From Candidatus Parcubacteria bacterium (lineage in GTDB: Bacteria; Patescibacteria; ABY1; BM507; UBA12075), in assembly GCA_002869165.1 (NCBI GenBank), contig PKTK01000003.1, positions 1-64,000 on the forward strand: a DNA stretch of 64,000 nucleotides, in the 5' to 3' direction. Positions 27,394 through 36,596 of the stretch are shown here, piece after piece. The translations under genes were made by a program, and so were the position numbers. The notes below the pieces were generated by a model. The model saw only the letters and a list, made by a program, of their open reading frames with translations. It had not been told where the DNA came from and ran no database searches. Numbering within the stretch: the first letter of the stretch is position 1; each line of letters begins with the position of its first letter.

Positions 27394-28218
27394 TTATTTA
27401 GTGAATGCTAGACATTTTGGGGTTTCATAAGTAAAACACATTTTTTTGGTACATCCGCCTAATTCTCCTTCGTTTGTCATACAGGTGTTACAACCATCAA
27501 ACCAGGAGCTGCAATTTTCTGGAATATCAGGATTCTGTGAAATAATTTTAATTAATTCGTAGCTATAACTTGAAGCATCAGCCGGAATAACTTCTGTGCG
27601 TTCAGACTTTTTTACTTCTAGCTTGTAAGTATAGCCAGCCACAAAGTCAAAGCCCTTGATTTGGTCATAGAAGTATTTACCATTAACAATCATACATTTC
27701 ATTGGAGCGACTCCGGTGCAGTCTGCTAGTTCTGAAGAGATGTCATAGATTTCTACCCCTGCTTTACTTAATTTGTTGGAATAATATTTTTGGAGTTCAT
27801 TAAATGCTTGTTCGGGCTTGGCTAAGTATATTAATTTGTTATTATCTGAGTCAACTAAATATGCTTTACCTGAATCATCGACATTTAGAAGGATTCGACC
27901 ATCTAATTTTTTTGGTATATTTTTTGTGAAGTTTTGGTAGTCTTTATCTGTAATTCCTAGTCCGTATTTTTGCATTGCCATTAAAGCATCATAGGGGCTA
28001 TTTATTTGATAATCTTCTTCTGTATTTGGGTCTGTATACAGAGCAAAGTTAATTGGGGGAGTACTGATAAGAGTGGGTGTAACTTCAGTTGCTGTTAAAA
28101 GCATTGGTGCAACTCCTTCTCCGTTTGGGTTTGTAGTAGCGTTTGGATCATATATTGCCGACGCAAAACTTGGTACAAAAACGATCATAACTACGAGGGA
28201 AAACAAAATTTTTTTCAT
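27394..28218 (-). CDS. Secreted protein with a 'GRILLNV..GKAYLVD' domain and C-terminal cysteines
   Basis: A 274-residue protein with a signal peptide (KKILFSLVVMIVFVPSFASA). The middle has DALMAMQKYGLGITDKDY, then GRILLNVDDSGKAYLVDSDN and YLAKPEQAFNELQ. These are the two halves of the domain seen as 'NGEAWYV..FLGRP..VMRxLGLGVS' in the genes at 514 and 5857. The C-terminal ~50 residues hold six Cys (CSSWFDGCNTCMTNEGELGGC) and may be disulfide-rich. Function unknown; surface location likely. Confidence 0.7.
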   Translation of the reverse strand: MKKILFSLVVMIVFVPSFASAIYDPNATTNPNGEGVAPMLLTATEVTPTLISTPPINFALYTDPNTEEDYQINSPYDALMAMQKYGLGITDKDYQNFTKNIPKKLDGRILLNVDDSGKAYLVDSDNNKLIYLAKPEQAFNELQKYYSNKLSKAGVEIYDISSELADCTGVAPMKCMIVNGKYFYDQIKGFDFVAGYTYKLEVKKSERTEVIPADASSYSYELIKIISQNPDIPENCSSWFDGCNTCMTNEGELGGCTKKMCFTYETPKCLAFTK

Positions 28219-28323
28219 GGTTTTTTGTGTTATATTAATTAATTACATCATATCAAACGAGAGAAGATTATAAAAGTAACAAATAATATAATCGCCTGTA
28301 CTTGTTTATGTAAAGCTAGCCGT

Positions 28324-30960
28324 TTAAGTTTCGCCTTTGATTGCTTTAAAGGGCAGTTTAATAAAAAAGGTCGTGCCTTTCTTTATCTCCGTTTCAAACC
28401 ATATTTTTCCTCCCAAGCTTTCTGTGAATAATTTGGCTATATATAATCCAAGCCCTGAGATGTCTGATTCGGTTTCGAGCATTTCATAAGCTTTGTACAT
28501 TTTGGTAAAAATCTTTGGTTTAATGCTTTCTGGAATACCAGGACCAGTATCTTTAACTGATAAAAGTAAATAGTCATGAAATTTTTCGGCTGACAGAACA
28601 ATTGTGCCTTTTTCTGGCGTATGTCTTATAGCATTCATGAATAGATTTTGGATTATATTTTTCAAGATATCTATGTCAACTTCAATCGTTTCAGGTAATT
28701 TGTTTGAAAAGTTTTCAATATAATGAATTTGTTTTTTCTTAAAAAGTAGTAGTGATCCGCTATACAAAGAGTTTAATAATTTTTTTAGATTAATTTTTTT
28801 AGGGCTGTCACTAAAAGTACCCATTTCGATTCGAGAAATATTCAATAGTTTGTTAATTATACTAGTCATGAAATTAATATCAGTAAGTACATCCTCGGCA
28901 AGCTGTTTTTCATCCTTTTTGTCCAATCCTTTTATTAGTAATTCAAGACCGAAACCAGCACTGGTTAGGGGATTGCGTAGTTGATGTGAGGCCAAAGAAA
29001 TAAATTCAGTTTTAGCATCACTGATTCTTGTTTCTTCTGTTATATTTCGTGAAACGCAAATTATGTTGTTGATTGTTTTTTCTTTTGAAACAATAGGGAT
29101 AAATAATTCTTGATAAATATTTATTTGCTCATCGTTTTGCTTGCGTTTATATTCTATAGTAGATTCAACACCTATTTTGGCTTTTTCCAAGGCATTTTTT
29201 ATTAAATCCTTATTTTCTTTGTTTATTAAATTTAAATAATATCTCTCTTTCACTAAATCATAACTACTAAAACCATATTTTTTTAAGGCTGGCATATTCA
29301 TATATTTGATTTTGAAATTTGTATCCAGCATTTTTATGTTGTAAGGAGAGGCCTCAGCCATTATCTTGTACTTTTCCTCGCTTAGTCGAATTTTTTCCTC
29401 AACCAATTTTCTTTCTGTGATATCAGTTGAGAGAATAAAAATTCCTTCAGGAACTGAGTCGATTCCCAAGCTAAACCAATGGCGACTACCGTCTTCATAT
29501 TGGAATTCATTATCAAATCTTTGTCTTTCTCCTCCGTTCATGCAGATTTTTAATTTTTCAAACATTTCTGTTTTTTCGATTCCCGGATATACTTCCATCA
29601 TGGTTTTTCCCAGCAGATCCTCTTTTCGTTTGCGTCCGTGTCTGGCAGCAATATTGTTTACATATAAATAGCGCCAGTTGTAATCAATTAACTGAGCTCC
29701 TTCCATCATATTATCAAGAGTATTTCGATAGCGCTTTTCAGCCGCTTCTAAATCTTTTTCAATTTTTTTCCGTTCGCTAATATCTTCCATGATTACTGCG
29801 AATTGCATTTTGGCTGGACAATAAGCAGATACCATATACCAGCGATTTAAAGCTCTGGAAAAACCTTCAATTTTTTCGGATGTTTCGTTAATCGCTACAT
29901 TACCATAGATTTTCAACCAATCAATTTCATCGTTTATAATATCTGGGTTAACTTCTCTTGCTGTTTTTCCAATAATATCAATGGCCTTAAGGCCAGTCAT
30001 TTTTTCAAAAGCTGTATTAACTTCCTTGAAGATAAAATCTATCGGTTTCCCTTTGCTATCCGTGATAATTTCATGTAGTGCAAAACCTGATGACATGTTT
30101 GAAAACAGATCGCGCATTTTTTTCTCACTTCGCCTAAGGCTTTCTTCTTTTTCTTTAAGATTGTGGAAGATGGTCTCTTGGGGATTTTTCACTCCTGAGA
30201 CAACAATGGATAGGTATATCAAAATGAATGAACTTAATTTTGATAAATGACCCAATAAACTAAAAATACCATAAGGGTCGGTATATAAAGTAAAAGCCAT
30301 TTCGGAAAAAATAGTCAGAGCTATAGACCATAAAATCAAAATAAGTACATTCAGATTGAAGTGCTTCTTTCTTTTTACTAAAAGTATACTAGATATGAAA
30401 AGTATCAATACGATTAAGTACTCGCTACCTATCTTAAAAGGAGTCAAACCTGTATCTAGGAAGTAAGCATTAGGGAAATAGCCAGAAAAGATTAAGACAA
30501 TTACCGAGATAGTAAAAATAAAATACCCCCAAAACCATGAGTTATATTTTAAGGGCTTAGCAACAAAAAAAGCCCCAATAAATATTGTTAGGCTTTCTGT
30601 ATATCTTGCGAGTATCCAGAGTTGAGGACTTACATTATCTTCATTTATCCAGAGAATATTCATGCCAGGATAGGCAAGCGTATGTAAAAAATCTACTACC
30701 CCAATAAACAAATAAGCAATTCCGATAATATTAAAGAAATTATTATCAACAATTTTTCGAGAATTCCAGGATACAACAAAGACCATTCCGGCAATTATTA
30801 CGCTTGTAAACTCTATGCTTATATGAAAGAGCAGATAATTGTAGATGCTAGCTAGTAAAAGTAAGATAAACAAAGCAACAAATCCCAAAATCCAAAAAAA
30901 TATTGGCCATTTGCTTTTTTTTGAAGACAAACTTTTTGTTTTTTCTTGCTCTATCTGCAT
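28324..30960 (-). CDS. Membrane sensor histidine kinase with MASE3-like and PAS domains
   Basis: An 878-residue protein. Residues ~15-260 hold seven or eight membrane spans resembling a MASE3 sensor (FLHTLAYPGMNILW). Several PAS domains follow between ~275 and 640, joined by short coiled coils. Then come HisKA with the phosphorylated His in ISLASHQLRNPLTS and an ATPase with N box NLFMNAIRHTPE, DTGPGIPES and SGLGLYIAKLF. It autophosphorylates on His in response to an unknown cue and passes the phosphate to a response regulator. No adjacent regulator exists; stand-alone receivers at 19364 and 60265 are candidates. No Shine-Dalgarno. Confidence 0.93.
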   Translation of the reverse strand: MQIEQEKTKSLSSKKSKWPIFFWILGFVALFILLLLASIYNYLLFHISIEFTSVIIAGMVFVVSWNSRKIVDNNFFNIIGIAYLFIGVVDFLHTLAYPGMNILWINEDNVSPQLWILARYTESLTIFIGAFFVAKPLKYNSWFWGYFIFTISVIVLIFSGYFPNAYFLDTGLTPFKIGSEYLIVLILFISSILLVKRKKHFNLNVLILILWSIALTIFSEMAFTLYTDPYGIFSLLGHLSKLSSFILIYLSIVVSGVKNPQETIFHNLKEKEESLRRSEKKMRDLFSNMSSGFALHEIITDSKGKPIDFIFKEVNTAFEKMTGLKAIDIIGKTAREVNPDIINDEIDWLKIYGNVAINETSEKIEGFSRALNRWYMVSAYCPAKMQFAVIMEDISERKKIEKDLEAAEKRYRNTLDNMMEGAQLIDYNWRYLYVNNIAARHGRKRKEDLLGKTMMEVYPGIEKTEMFEKLKICMNGGERQRFDNEFQYEDGSRHWFSLGIDSVPEGIFILSTDITERKLVEEKIRLSEEKYKIMAEASPYNIKMLDTNFKIKYMNMPALKKYGFSSYDLVKERYYLNLINKENKDLIKNALEKAKIGVESTIEYKRKQNDEQINIYQELFIPIVSKEKTINNIICVSRNITEETRISDAKTEFISLASHQLRNPLTSAGFGLELLIKGLDKKDEKQLAEDVLTDINFMTSIINKLLNISRIEMGTFSDSPKKINLKKLLNSLYSGSLLLFKKKQIHYIENFSNKLPETIEVDIDILKNIIQNLFMNAIRHTPEKGTIVLSAEKFHDYLLLSVKDTGPGIPESIKPKIFTKMYKAYEMLETESDISGLGLYIAKLFTESLGGKIWFETEIKKGTTFFIKLPFKAIKGET

Positions 30961-31106
30961 AAAATAATTTATTTTATGGCTTTAAAAGTATGTTAATCCT
31001 ATATCAAATAGGGCTTTTAGTCAATGAAGTAAAAACCTTTTTCTTCTTAAACTTTAAGAAAAATGGTATAATATTAATAGAATATTAATTATTTACAAAT
31101 AAAACA

Positions 31107-32720
31107 ATGAAGTTAAGAATTTTTGCAATAACTTTTTTGCTAATGTTTTTATTGAGTGGATGTTATCTTCCAGTGATAAAAAAAGAAATTACGATTCCGT
31201 TTATTGAAAAAAGTCCTGAAGTCGTTTTGCAAACAGCTATTGATAACATGAAGAATATAAATGATTATGAGATGGAGTCGACATACAGCATAGAAATAAA
31301 CTTTAGCGATGACAAGATGAGTTTTTTGAATGAAGATGTTCGAAAAAAGATAGTTAAATTTGTAAATAGTTATTCGCCAAAAGTTATGGGCATTGATTCC
31401 GAAACAGACATTGAACAAGATGTACAGCCGGTTTTATCTGGTTTCCCTGAAAAGATTGTAGTTGATTATAAAATTAATGCAAAAGTACAGTTAGAAGAAG
31501 GGAACACGAAGAAAGCATATTATAATATAGACTTAAGTTATGCTTTGGAAGGAATGAGTTTTAATGCGAATGTTGATGCAATTTATCAAGACGAGGTATT
31601 GTATCTCAAATTCAATATTATACCAGACATGATCAATATGTTTATCGCACAAATGAATATTGAGATAAAAAATAAATGGTTCAAGATCGATTTGAATGAG
31701 GCAAAAGAATTTCAAGAAGGCAACCAAACACCAGTTAACATCAATGAATTGGATGATGAGAAAATGAAGCAGATAAATGATGAAGTGGCTAATCTCTACA
31801 AAGAATATCCTGTACTTAGTTTCGAGGGAAGAGAGAAAGATGAGTTGATCGATGATCAAAAGAATTATCACTATTTGTATGTGATTGACAAAAGTAATTT
31901 AGAAAAGTTTATTTTTAAAGCTTTGGATATTTATAACAAAGAACTAGCTGAAGCTTTCCCGCTTGAATATGAGGATGACAAAAAAGATGCTGTTTTTGAT
32001 TCTGTAATAGAAGCAATCGGTGACAATAGTATCGATTTGTATATTGATAAAAAAGATCTCGTTCTTAGACTTTTAAGCTTTGCCATTAATATAGATCTAA
32101 GCGATAGCGCAGCTTCATAAATGGTCAAAAAAGATATTGGTATGAATATATCTGGTAGCTTTAATTATAAGAGTATTAATGAAGGAGTAGTAATTGATAT
32201 TCCAGAAAACGCAGAATCTTTATTTGATATAGTAAACAAACAACTAGAGGGATCAAGAATGGAAGCTAAAAATGCCAAGCGATTATCAGACGTTAAGCAA
32301 TTAGCTACTATGGCCGAACTTCATTATGCGAATTATGGAGCTTACCCCTTGGATGAAAGTGAATTAGAGGAGTTCGAAAAATTTGACAATCCTGAAAATT
32401 CTGAAAATTCAATTTGTCCTGATGATTTTGTATATAGTTACAGAAGTCTAAATGAGCAACAAGATTATGAAATTACTTTTTGTCTGGAGGGCGAGGGAAG
32501 TAGAAATCTGCCAGGTGGAATCCAAACAATAATTACCGGGGGAATATTTGCTGGGGCAACAAATCAAACAGATACTGATGGAGATGGCTTGAGTGATATA
32601 GATGAAGTTACCTATGGCACAGATATATACGTCAAGGACACGGATGGTGATGGATATAGTGATGGAGATGAGGTTAAAAACGGTTATAATCCAAATGGAG
32701 GAGGGAAGTTGGCGGAGTAA
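31107..32720 (+). CDS. Lipoprotein with pseudopilin-like segment and calcium repeats; in-frame TAA
   Basis: ATG at 31107 gives a lipoprotein signal (FAITFLLMFLLSGCYLP). The mature part is an alpha/beta domain up to about residue 337. TAA lies at 32118-32120 after LSDSAAS, and the same frame continues MVKKDIGMNISGSFNYKSIN. This looks like the last strands of the same domain, so the stop splits it. After that, AKRLSDVKQLATMAELHYANYGAYP strongly resembles the region after the N-terminal helix of pseudopilins (compare 62267: ARRLSDVKQLSTM). The protein ends in DTDGDGLSD/DTDGDGYSDGDE calcium loops. Restart at ATG 32121 lacks a ribosome-binding site. Surface function unknown. Confidence 0.72.
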
Positions 32721-32747
32721 AATAACTAATTACTAAACATTGAAATA

Positions 32748-32780
32748 AAAAAAACATATATTCGAATATATGTTTTTTTT
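32748..32780. terminator. Terminator with perfect palindrome
   Basis: AAAAAACATATATTCGAATATATGTTTTTT, perfectly symmetric, between convergent genes. Confidence 0.8.
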
Positions 32781-32791
32781 ATTTTAATATG

Positions 32792-32825
32792 CCCCCAATT
32801 AAAAACGTGTTTAGAACTTTGGGTT
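32792..32825. repeat. Left copy of a ~34-base repeat flanking the DUF2202 gene
   Basis: CCCAATTAAAAACGTGTTTAGAACTTTGGG matches the copy at 33791-33826 with few changes. Its ends are weakly inverted (CCCAA/TTGGG). Confidence 0.6.
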
Positions 32826-32904
32826 GAAATATTATCGAAGAAAATTTAGCTAAATTAAATACTTATTTGTTAGGTAATAATTAAAACTATTCTACATTTT
32901 TGTC

Positions 32905-33684
32905 CTATTTTTGACCACCACGTCCGCTTTTTTGATTTTCTTGTTCCCCTTGTCTAAATCCTCCTTTTTCTGTTTCTGAATTAATAATTTCATCATAATC
33001 AGTTTGGCCTAATTTCTGTGGTTCATAATTCTGTCCCTGGCTATTCATAGTTCGCACGAAACTACGCAAATGATTTCTTGAGCCACTTTTTAAATTTTCA
33101 TAAACTAATTCTATGTCGCTATTTGAAGTTTGATTTAAATACTTATCTAAATCAATAATATCAATTTCTTCAATTAGAGCGCCTACCTCTAATGCATTAA
33201 TCAAAGATGTGTTACCCTCTGCAACTAAATCATTAAATAGTTTGGCTAACTCTTCATTCTTATATTTGCCAACTTCATCATTATAAAATTCAATATCAAT
33301 ACCATATTTCTCTGCTAAATTTTTTACGGCATTTATGTGAGTTGCTTCGCTTTGTGATATATTTTGAAAGTTTTGTTGGTTCCATTTTTCAAATAACTTA
33401 ATATATACATCACGAGCCAATTTTTCTTCTTCAAGCATAAACTTTATCCCAGCTTGCTCATCTTCTGTTAACTCAGATGCAGCTGCCTCATTAAGAATGC
33501 CTGATAAAATTTCGGTGTTTATTTTTGTATTGCCTTCATCATCAACTTGTAAGACGTCTAAAATTTCAGTGTTATCAGCTGTTTTATTAGTTAAAATATT
33601 CTGTTGTGCAGGACTAACATTTGTAGAGCATCCTGCTAATAAAATAGTAAAAACTACAAATGAAAAATAAAATATTTTTTTCAT
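32905..33684 (-). CDS. DUF2202 ferritin-like lipoprotein
   Basis: A 259-residue protein with a lipobox signal (FVVFTILLAGCSTN). The central ~150 residues match DUF2202: EQAGIKFMLEEEKLARDVYIKLFEKW, EATHINAVKNLAEKYG, and LKSGSRNHLRSFVRTM. They carry the Glu and His residues of a ferritin-like four-helix bundle that can bind a di-metal centre. A Gly/Gln/Lys-rich tail follows. It is likely anchored to the outer face of the membrane; redox or metal handling is inferred from the family. It sits between two ~34-base repeats about 1 kb apart. Confidence 0.85.
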   Translation of the reverse strand: MKKIFYFSFVVFTILLAGCSTNVSPAQQNILTNKTADNTEILDVLQVDDEGNTKINTEILSGILNEAAASELTEDEQAGIKFMLEEEKLARDVYIKLFEKWNQQNFQNISQSEATHINAVKNLAEKYGIDIEFYNDEVGKYKNEELAKLFNDLVAEGNTSLINALEVGALIEEIDIIDLDKYLNQTSNSDIELVYENLKSGSRNHLRSFVRTMNSQGQNYEPQKLGQTDYDEIINSETEKGGFRQGEQENQKSGRGGQK

Positions 33685-33742
33685 ATACTAATTTAATAAT
33701 TATAGATATATTATATCATAATTTATTTCTGTTCAGTAGGGT

Positions 33743-33776
33743 GCAAAAAAATCTACTATAATTAGTAGATTTTTTA
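33743..33776. terminator. Terminator-like hairpin
   Basis: AAAAAATCTACT ATAATT AGTAGATTTTTT upstream of the lipoprotein gene start and before the membrane protein gene's 3' side. Confidence 0.65.
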
Positions 33777-33790
33777 GCTCTAATCCAATA

Positions 33791-33826
33791 GCTCCCAATT
33801 AAGAACGTGTTTAGAACTTTTGATTG
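33791..33826. repeat. Right copy of the ~34-base repeat
   Basis: CCCAATTAAGAACGTGTTTAGAACTTTTGATTGGG; the CCCAAT/ATTGGG ends can pair. Same orientation as the copy at 32792. Confidence 0.6.
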
Positions 33827-33865
33827 GGGGAGTATTGAGAATGAGTTGTATAAAATTGTATTAAA

Positions 33866-35446
33866 TTAGTTTAAAGGATCAAATCCATTTTTAACTTCAT
33901 CTCCATCTGAATAGCTGTCATTATCTGTATCTGGATTGTTGATATCAGTTTTATATTTCAATTCATCTTCATCGGATAGTCCATCATTGTCAGAATCTTT
34001 TCTTATGATAGGGGCTCCTTCTTTTACTGTATAGTAGGTATTATCGATTATTGTAATTTTTTTATTATCAACTAAATTGTTCAACATATCTTCAAATACA
34101 CTAGATGTTAGAAAATAAAATTTCTGGACTTCTTTTTTATTATTTTCTGTCATTTTCCCTTCTAGTTTATTGTCTATCATCCAAACTATACCACTTTCTT
34201 TTTTTTCTATATATTGATTTAGATATGAGATGCAAGTATTTTTAGCTGTAGTATCTTGAATCCCATCACATTGGGATTTATCTATTGAGGGGATTTTGCG
34301 TTCATTAAAGTTTAGATAGTATTCCCGAAAGCAAGTACTCGGAATAGGGCTGAGACCACAAACTGTTGGATCACCTTGTTTGGCGATAGATGTGTAACAA
34401 TTAGCTAGACTGCCACTTCCTGTTACTTTTAGACAAAGATCTGTGTTCTTTTGTTTTCCTGCATAATAAAAATAGCAATCGGATTTTTTATAAGAGTCTT
34501 TCATCTCTTCACACAGCTTAGGGTCACTAGTTTTTCTCATAAAATTTAACAAGCAAACTGATTGTGACTGATCATTTTTGATTTTATTACATATGTTTTT
34601 GTTGTTTGTTTGCTTAGCTTTATCCATTAAACAAAAGTTTTTGCTTCGTTCATCATCGGCAAAATTGCAAACTATACTTGCTGGAAGTATCTTTTGATAA
34701 TTGATAATCATTGATCCGAGTACAAAGTAAAAGATAAAAGAAAATATAAATAGAATAGATATGCTGGTTATTTTTTTTTCTTTAAATATTGTAATACCGC
34801 CAATTAAGCTAAGTATCAAAATAATTAGAGGACCACCAAAATAGGCAGTAATAACAGGTGCTGGGTTTATCCAGCATCCAGGGCAGGTCATGTTTTTAGC
34901 GATTAAAAATATAATTATTATGGACAAGACTGAGAAGATAAGTGATATCCCAAGTAGTTTGGCAATTTTGATTTCATTAGTATTTGGGATTGTCGAAGTT
35001 TTCATTTCTTCTATTTGTTCGGTTGTAGTATTAGTTTCAGTGGTTTTAGGCACATGTGAATCATTCTTTTTATAATAATTGTAAATAAATGAAAAGAGTA
35101 TAATATTGAGAAATAAAAAAAATAAGGAAGATGTATCTATAAGCCTAGTCATAACACCTTCCCAAAAAATTCTTTTAGAAAACAATAGTTGCGCTATTAA
35201 AAATTTCAATGGGAAAATAATTATAGCTAAAAGATAAAAGTATTTATATGATTTGTTATCACGATATATTAAATATGCAATTGCAAATAGTAGTCCTGAT
35301 ATGGCAATTGGTATAATATAGTAATTAAGGAAATAGTTAATGTTTTTGTTTTGTAAAGATATAAACATCCATGAGTATTTGATCAACAAGTATGATGCCT
35401 GTATTACTATAATATATAGTATGTTGTGTTTTAAATTTTTAAACAT
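33866..35446 (-). CDS. Polytopic membrane protein with Cys-repeat region and C-terminal calcium loops
   Basis: A 526-residue protein. About seven membrane spans cover residues 10-250. The next ~150 residues are a repeat of Cys pairs spaced 10-14 apart (CNFADDERSKNFCLMDKAKQ; KNICNKI...SVCLLNFM; KLCEEM...DCYFYYA; DLCLKV...NCYTSIA). This type is seen in other Patescibacterial proteins. The C-terminus has DSDNDGLSDEDE and DTDNDSYSDGDE calcium-loop repeats ending NGFDPLN, very like the end of the protein at 31107-32720. Probably an extracytoplasmic Cys/calcium domain; function unknown. Confidence 0.75.
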   Translation of the reverse strand: MFKNLKHNILYIIVIQASYLLIKYSWMFISLQNKNINYFLNYYIIPIAISGLLFAIAYLIYRDNKSYKYFYLLAIIIFPLKFLIAQLLFSKRIFWEGVMTRLIDTSSLFFLFLNIILFSFIYNYYKKNDSHVPKTTETNTTTEQIEEMKTSTIPNTNEIKIAKLLGISLIFSVLSIIIIFLIAKNMTCPGCWINPAPVITAYFGGPLIILILSLIGGITIFKEKKITSISILFIFSFIFYFVLGSMIINYQKILPASIVCNFADDERSKNFCLMDKAKQTNNKNICNKIKNDQSQSVCLLNFMRKTSDPKLCEEMKDSYKKSDCYFYYAGKQKNTDLCLKVTGSGSLANCYTSIAKQGDPTVCGLSPIPSTCFREYYLNFNERKIPSIDKSQCDGIQDTTAKNTCISYLNQYIEKKESGIVWMIDNKLEGKMTENNKKEVQKFYFLTSSVFEDMLNNLVDNKKITIIDNTYYTVKEGAPIIRKDSDNDGLSDEDELKYKTDINNPDTDNDSYSDGDEVKNGFDPLN

Positions 35447-35530
35447 TATATTTCTTTAATAATAAGTATTAATATTATATCATTTACCTCATTTTTTAGG
35501 TATTAAATGTTGTGGGACAAAAAATGAAAT

Positions 35531-35643
35531 AAAAAAACGTCGCTAAAAATAGCGACGAATTTCGTTGCTCGCACTGGTGGACGGGCTACAAGACATTAAT
35601 TGGGCTACTGCTTTTGAATTCCCGGAAGTTGCTTATGCTGAAA
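35531..35643. repeat. Repeat A1: hairpin plus gene-relic sequence
   Basis: Starts with a hairpin (CGTCGCTAAAAATAGCGACG), then ~77 bases (35567-35643) nearly identical to 37397-37473. One frame reads DGLQDINWATAFEFPEVAYA and then a stop, like the C-terminus of a lost gene. No complete gene is attached. Confidence 0.75.
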
Positions 35644-35674
35644 TAAATAAAATGGTAATTATATAAAAATAAAA

Positions 35675-35705
35675 AGAGGGTATCGCATTTGCGAATACCC
35701 TCTGC
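35675..35705 (-). terminator. Terminator of the 168-residue gene
   Basis: AGAGGGTATTCGC AAAT GCGATACCCTCT then TTTTTATTT on the minus strand. Confidence 0.8.
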
Positions 35706-35732
35706 TTTCAAACCCCGGTCCAAGGTATTGTG

Positions 35733-36239
35733 TTATGCCTGAGCGGCTTCTTTTTCGGCCTTAACTTTTTCCATAAGGCAACCGAAGCATTTTCCGCCTT
35801 TGTGGCTGTAATAGTCGTGTTGTTCGCAGTGATCCACATCACCCTTGGGGACGATTGGTTTACAGTTGACATCAACTCGAACCATCTTTTTTTCAAGCTT
35901 CTTGTTGGTTCGGCACAGATCGTTATGGGCGTGTGTGGCTTCCTTGGGAAACCAGAATTTGTCATCGCCCTCGCCGTCATCCCGGCAATCCCACTGATCA
36001 ATAAAAGAGTTGGTTTGGCTTTCCGGCCAGTAGTCCCAGTGTTTGGTGTATTCCTTGCCGTCATCGCCGACACCTTTGAGGCTCGTCATATCAACGGGTT
36101 TATTGGAAAATTCACCGGGAACGCCAGTTTTTGTTTCCGTGATCTTCACGAGAACTTCCTTCATAACAGTGACAACACCGTTCTCAAAATCCACATTCTC
36201 TTGCCACAGACAGATGGCTTGACCAATTTCGTAAGGCAT
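35733..36239 (-). CDS. GC-richer hypothetical protein with C-terminal zinc-ribbon motif
   Basis: A 168-residue protein with GAGGAG before ATG. No family recognised. It is Trp-rich (HWDYWPESQTNSF; DQWDCRDDGEGDDKFWF), and the end has CEQHDYYSHKGGKCFGC, a C-x2-H...C-x2-C zinc ribbon. The same motif layout closes the gene at 38061-38516 if its in-frame TAG is read through. Base composition is clearly GC-richer than the surrounding region, suggesting transfer. It has its own consensus promoter and terminator, so it is a self-contained cassette between repeats A1 and B1. Confidence 0.65.
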   Translation of the reverse strand: MPYEIGQAICLWQENVDFENGVVTVMKEVLVKITETKTGVPGEFSNKPVDMTSLKGVGDDGKEYTKHWDYWPESQTNSFIDQWDCRDDGEGDDKFWFPKEATHAHNDLCRTNKKLEKKMVRVDVNCKPIVPKGDVDHCEQHDYYSHKGGKCFGCLMEKVKAEKEAAQA

Positions 36240-36326
36240 AATTTTTCTCCTCTTTTTGTGGGTTATTATTTGAAAAATTAAATTAACTTAAAGGTTTCTG
36301 TATTATACAAAGATCATAATCATAAT

Positions 36327-36355
36327 ATAATAACATAATATATTATAAATGTCAA
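36327..36355 (-). promoter_or_regulatory. Consensus sigma-70 promoter
   Basis: On the minus strand TTGACA, 17-base spacer, TATTAT, upstream of the 168-residue gene. Partly within repeat B1, so B carries promoter elements. Confidence 0.75.
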
Positions 36356-36442
36356 GCAATGTTCGAAATCGGCCATAGTTCACAAATTTCAACAAAAAAA
36401 ATTACCTAAAATTAGATAAGTTTTTTTGATATTTTTATGCTC
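36344..36442. repeat. Repeat B1
   Basis: 99 bases similar to 38600-38698; bases 36381-36442 are identical to 38637-38698 over 62 bases. It contains a terminator-like hairpin (TTACCTAA AA TTAGATAA with A and T runs). Just to its right GAACTTCGAACCAG resembles a degenerated tRNA T-arm, mirroring the tRNA-Asn that abuts repeat B2. Positions 36240-36596 otherwise hold only the promoter and a terminator. Confidence 0.8.
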
Positions 36443-36547
36443 TCTTTCTTGGACGAACTTCGAACCAGTTACTTAGATAGCAAGGAGTATTTTTATATGC
36501 CCGAACTAACTAAAGATAAGGTAATACTCGAGCAATAATTATAAAAA

Positions 36548-36581
36548 AAGACCACCCGTCACTTTGTGTGACAGGTGGTGA
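36548..36581 (-). terminator. Terminator of the HAD-family gene
   Basis: ACCACCTGTCAC ACAAAG TGACGGGTGGT then CTTTTTTTAT on the minus strand. Confidence 0.75.
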
Positions 36582-36596
36582 AGTATATTTTTGTTC

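Noticed and set aside
35708..36281. Frames on both strands overlapping the GC-richer 168-residue gene
   Set aside because: Higher GC makes long antisense frames by chance. Only the 35733-36239 frame has an SD, promoter and terminator.
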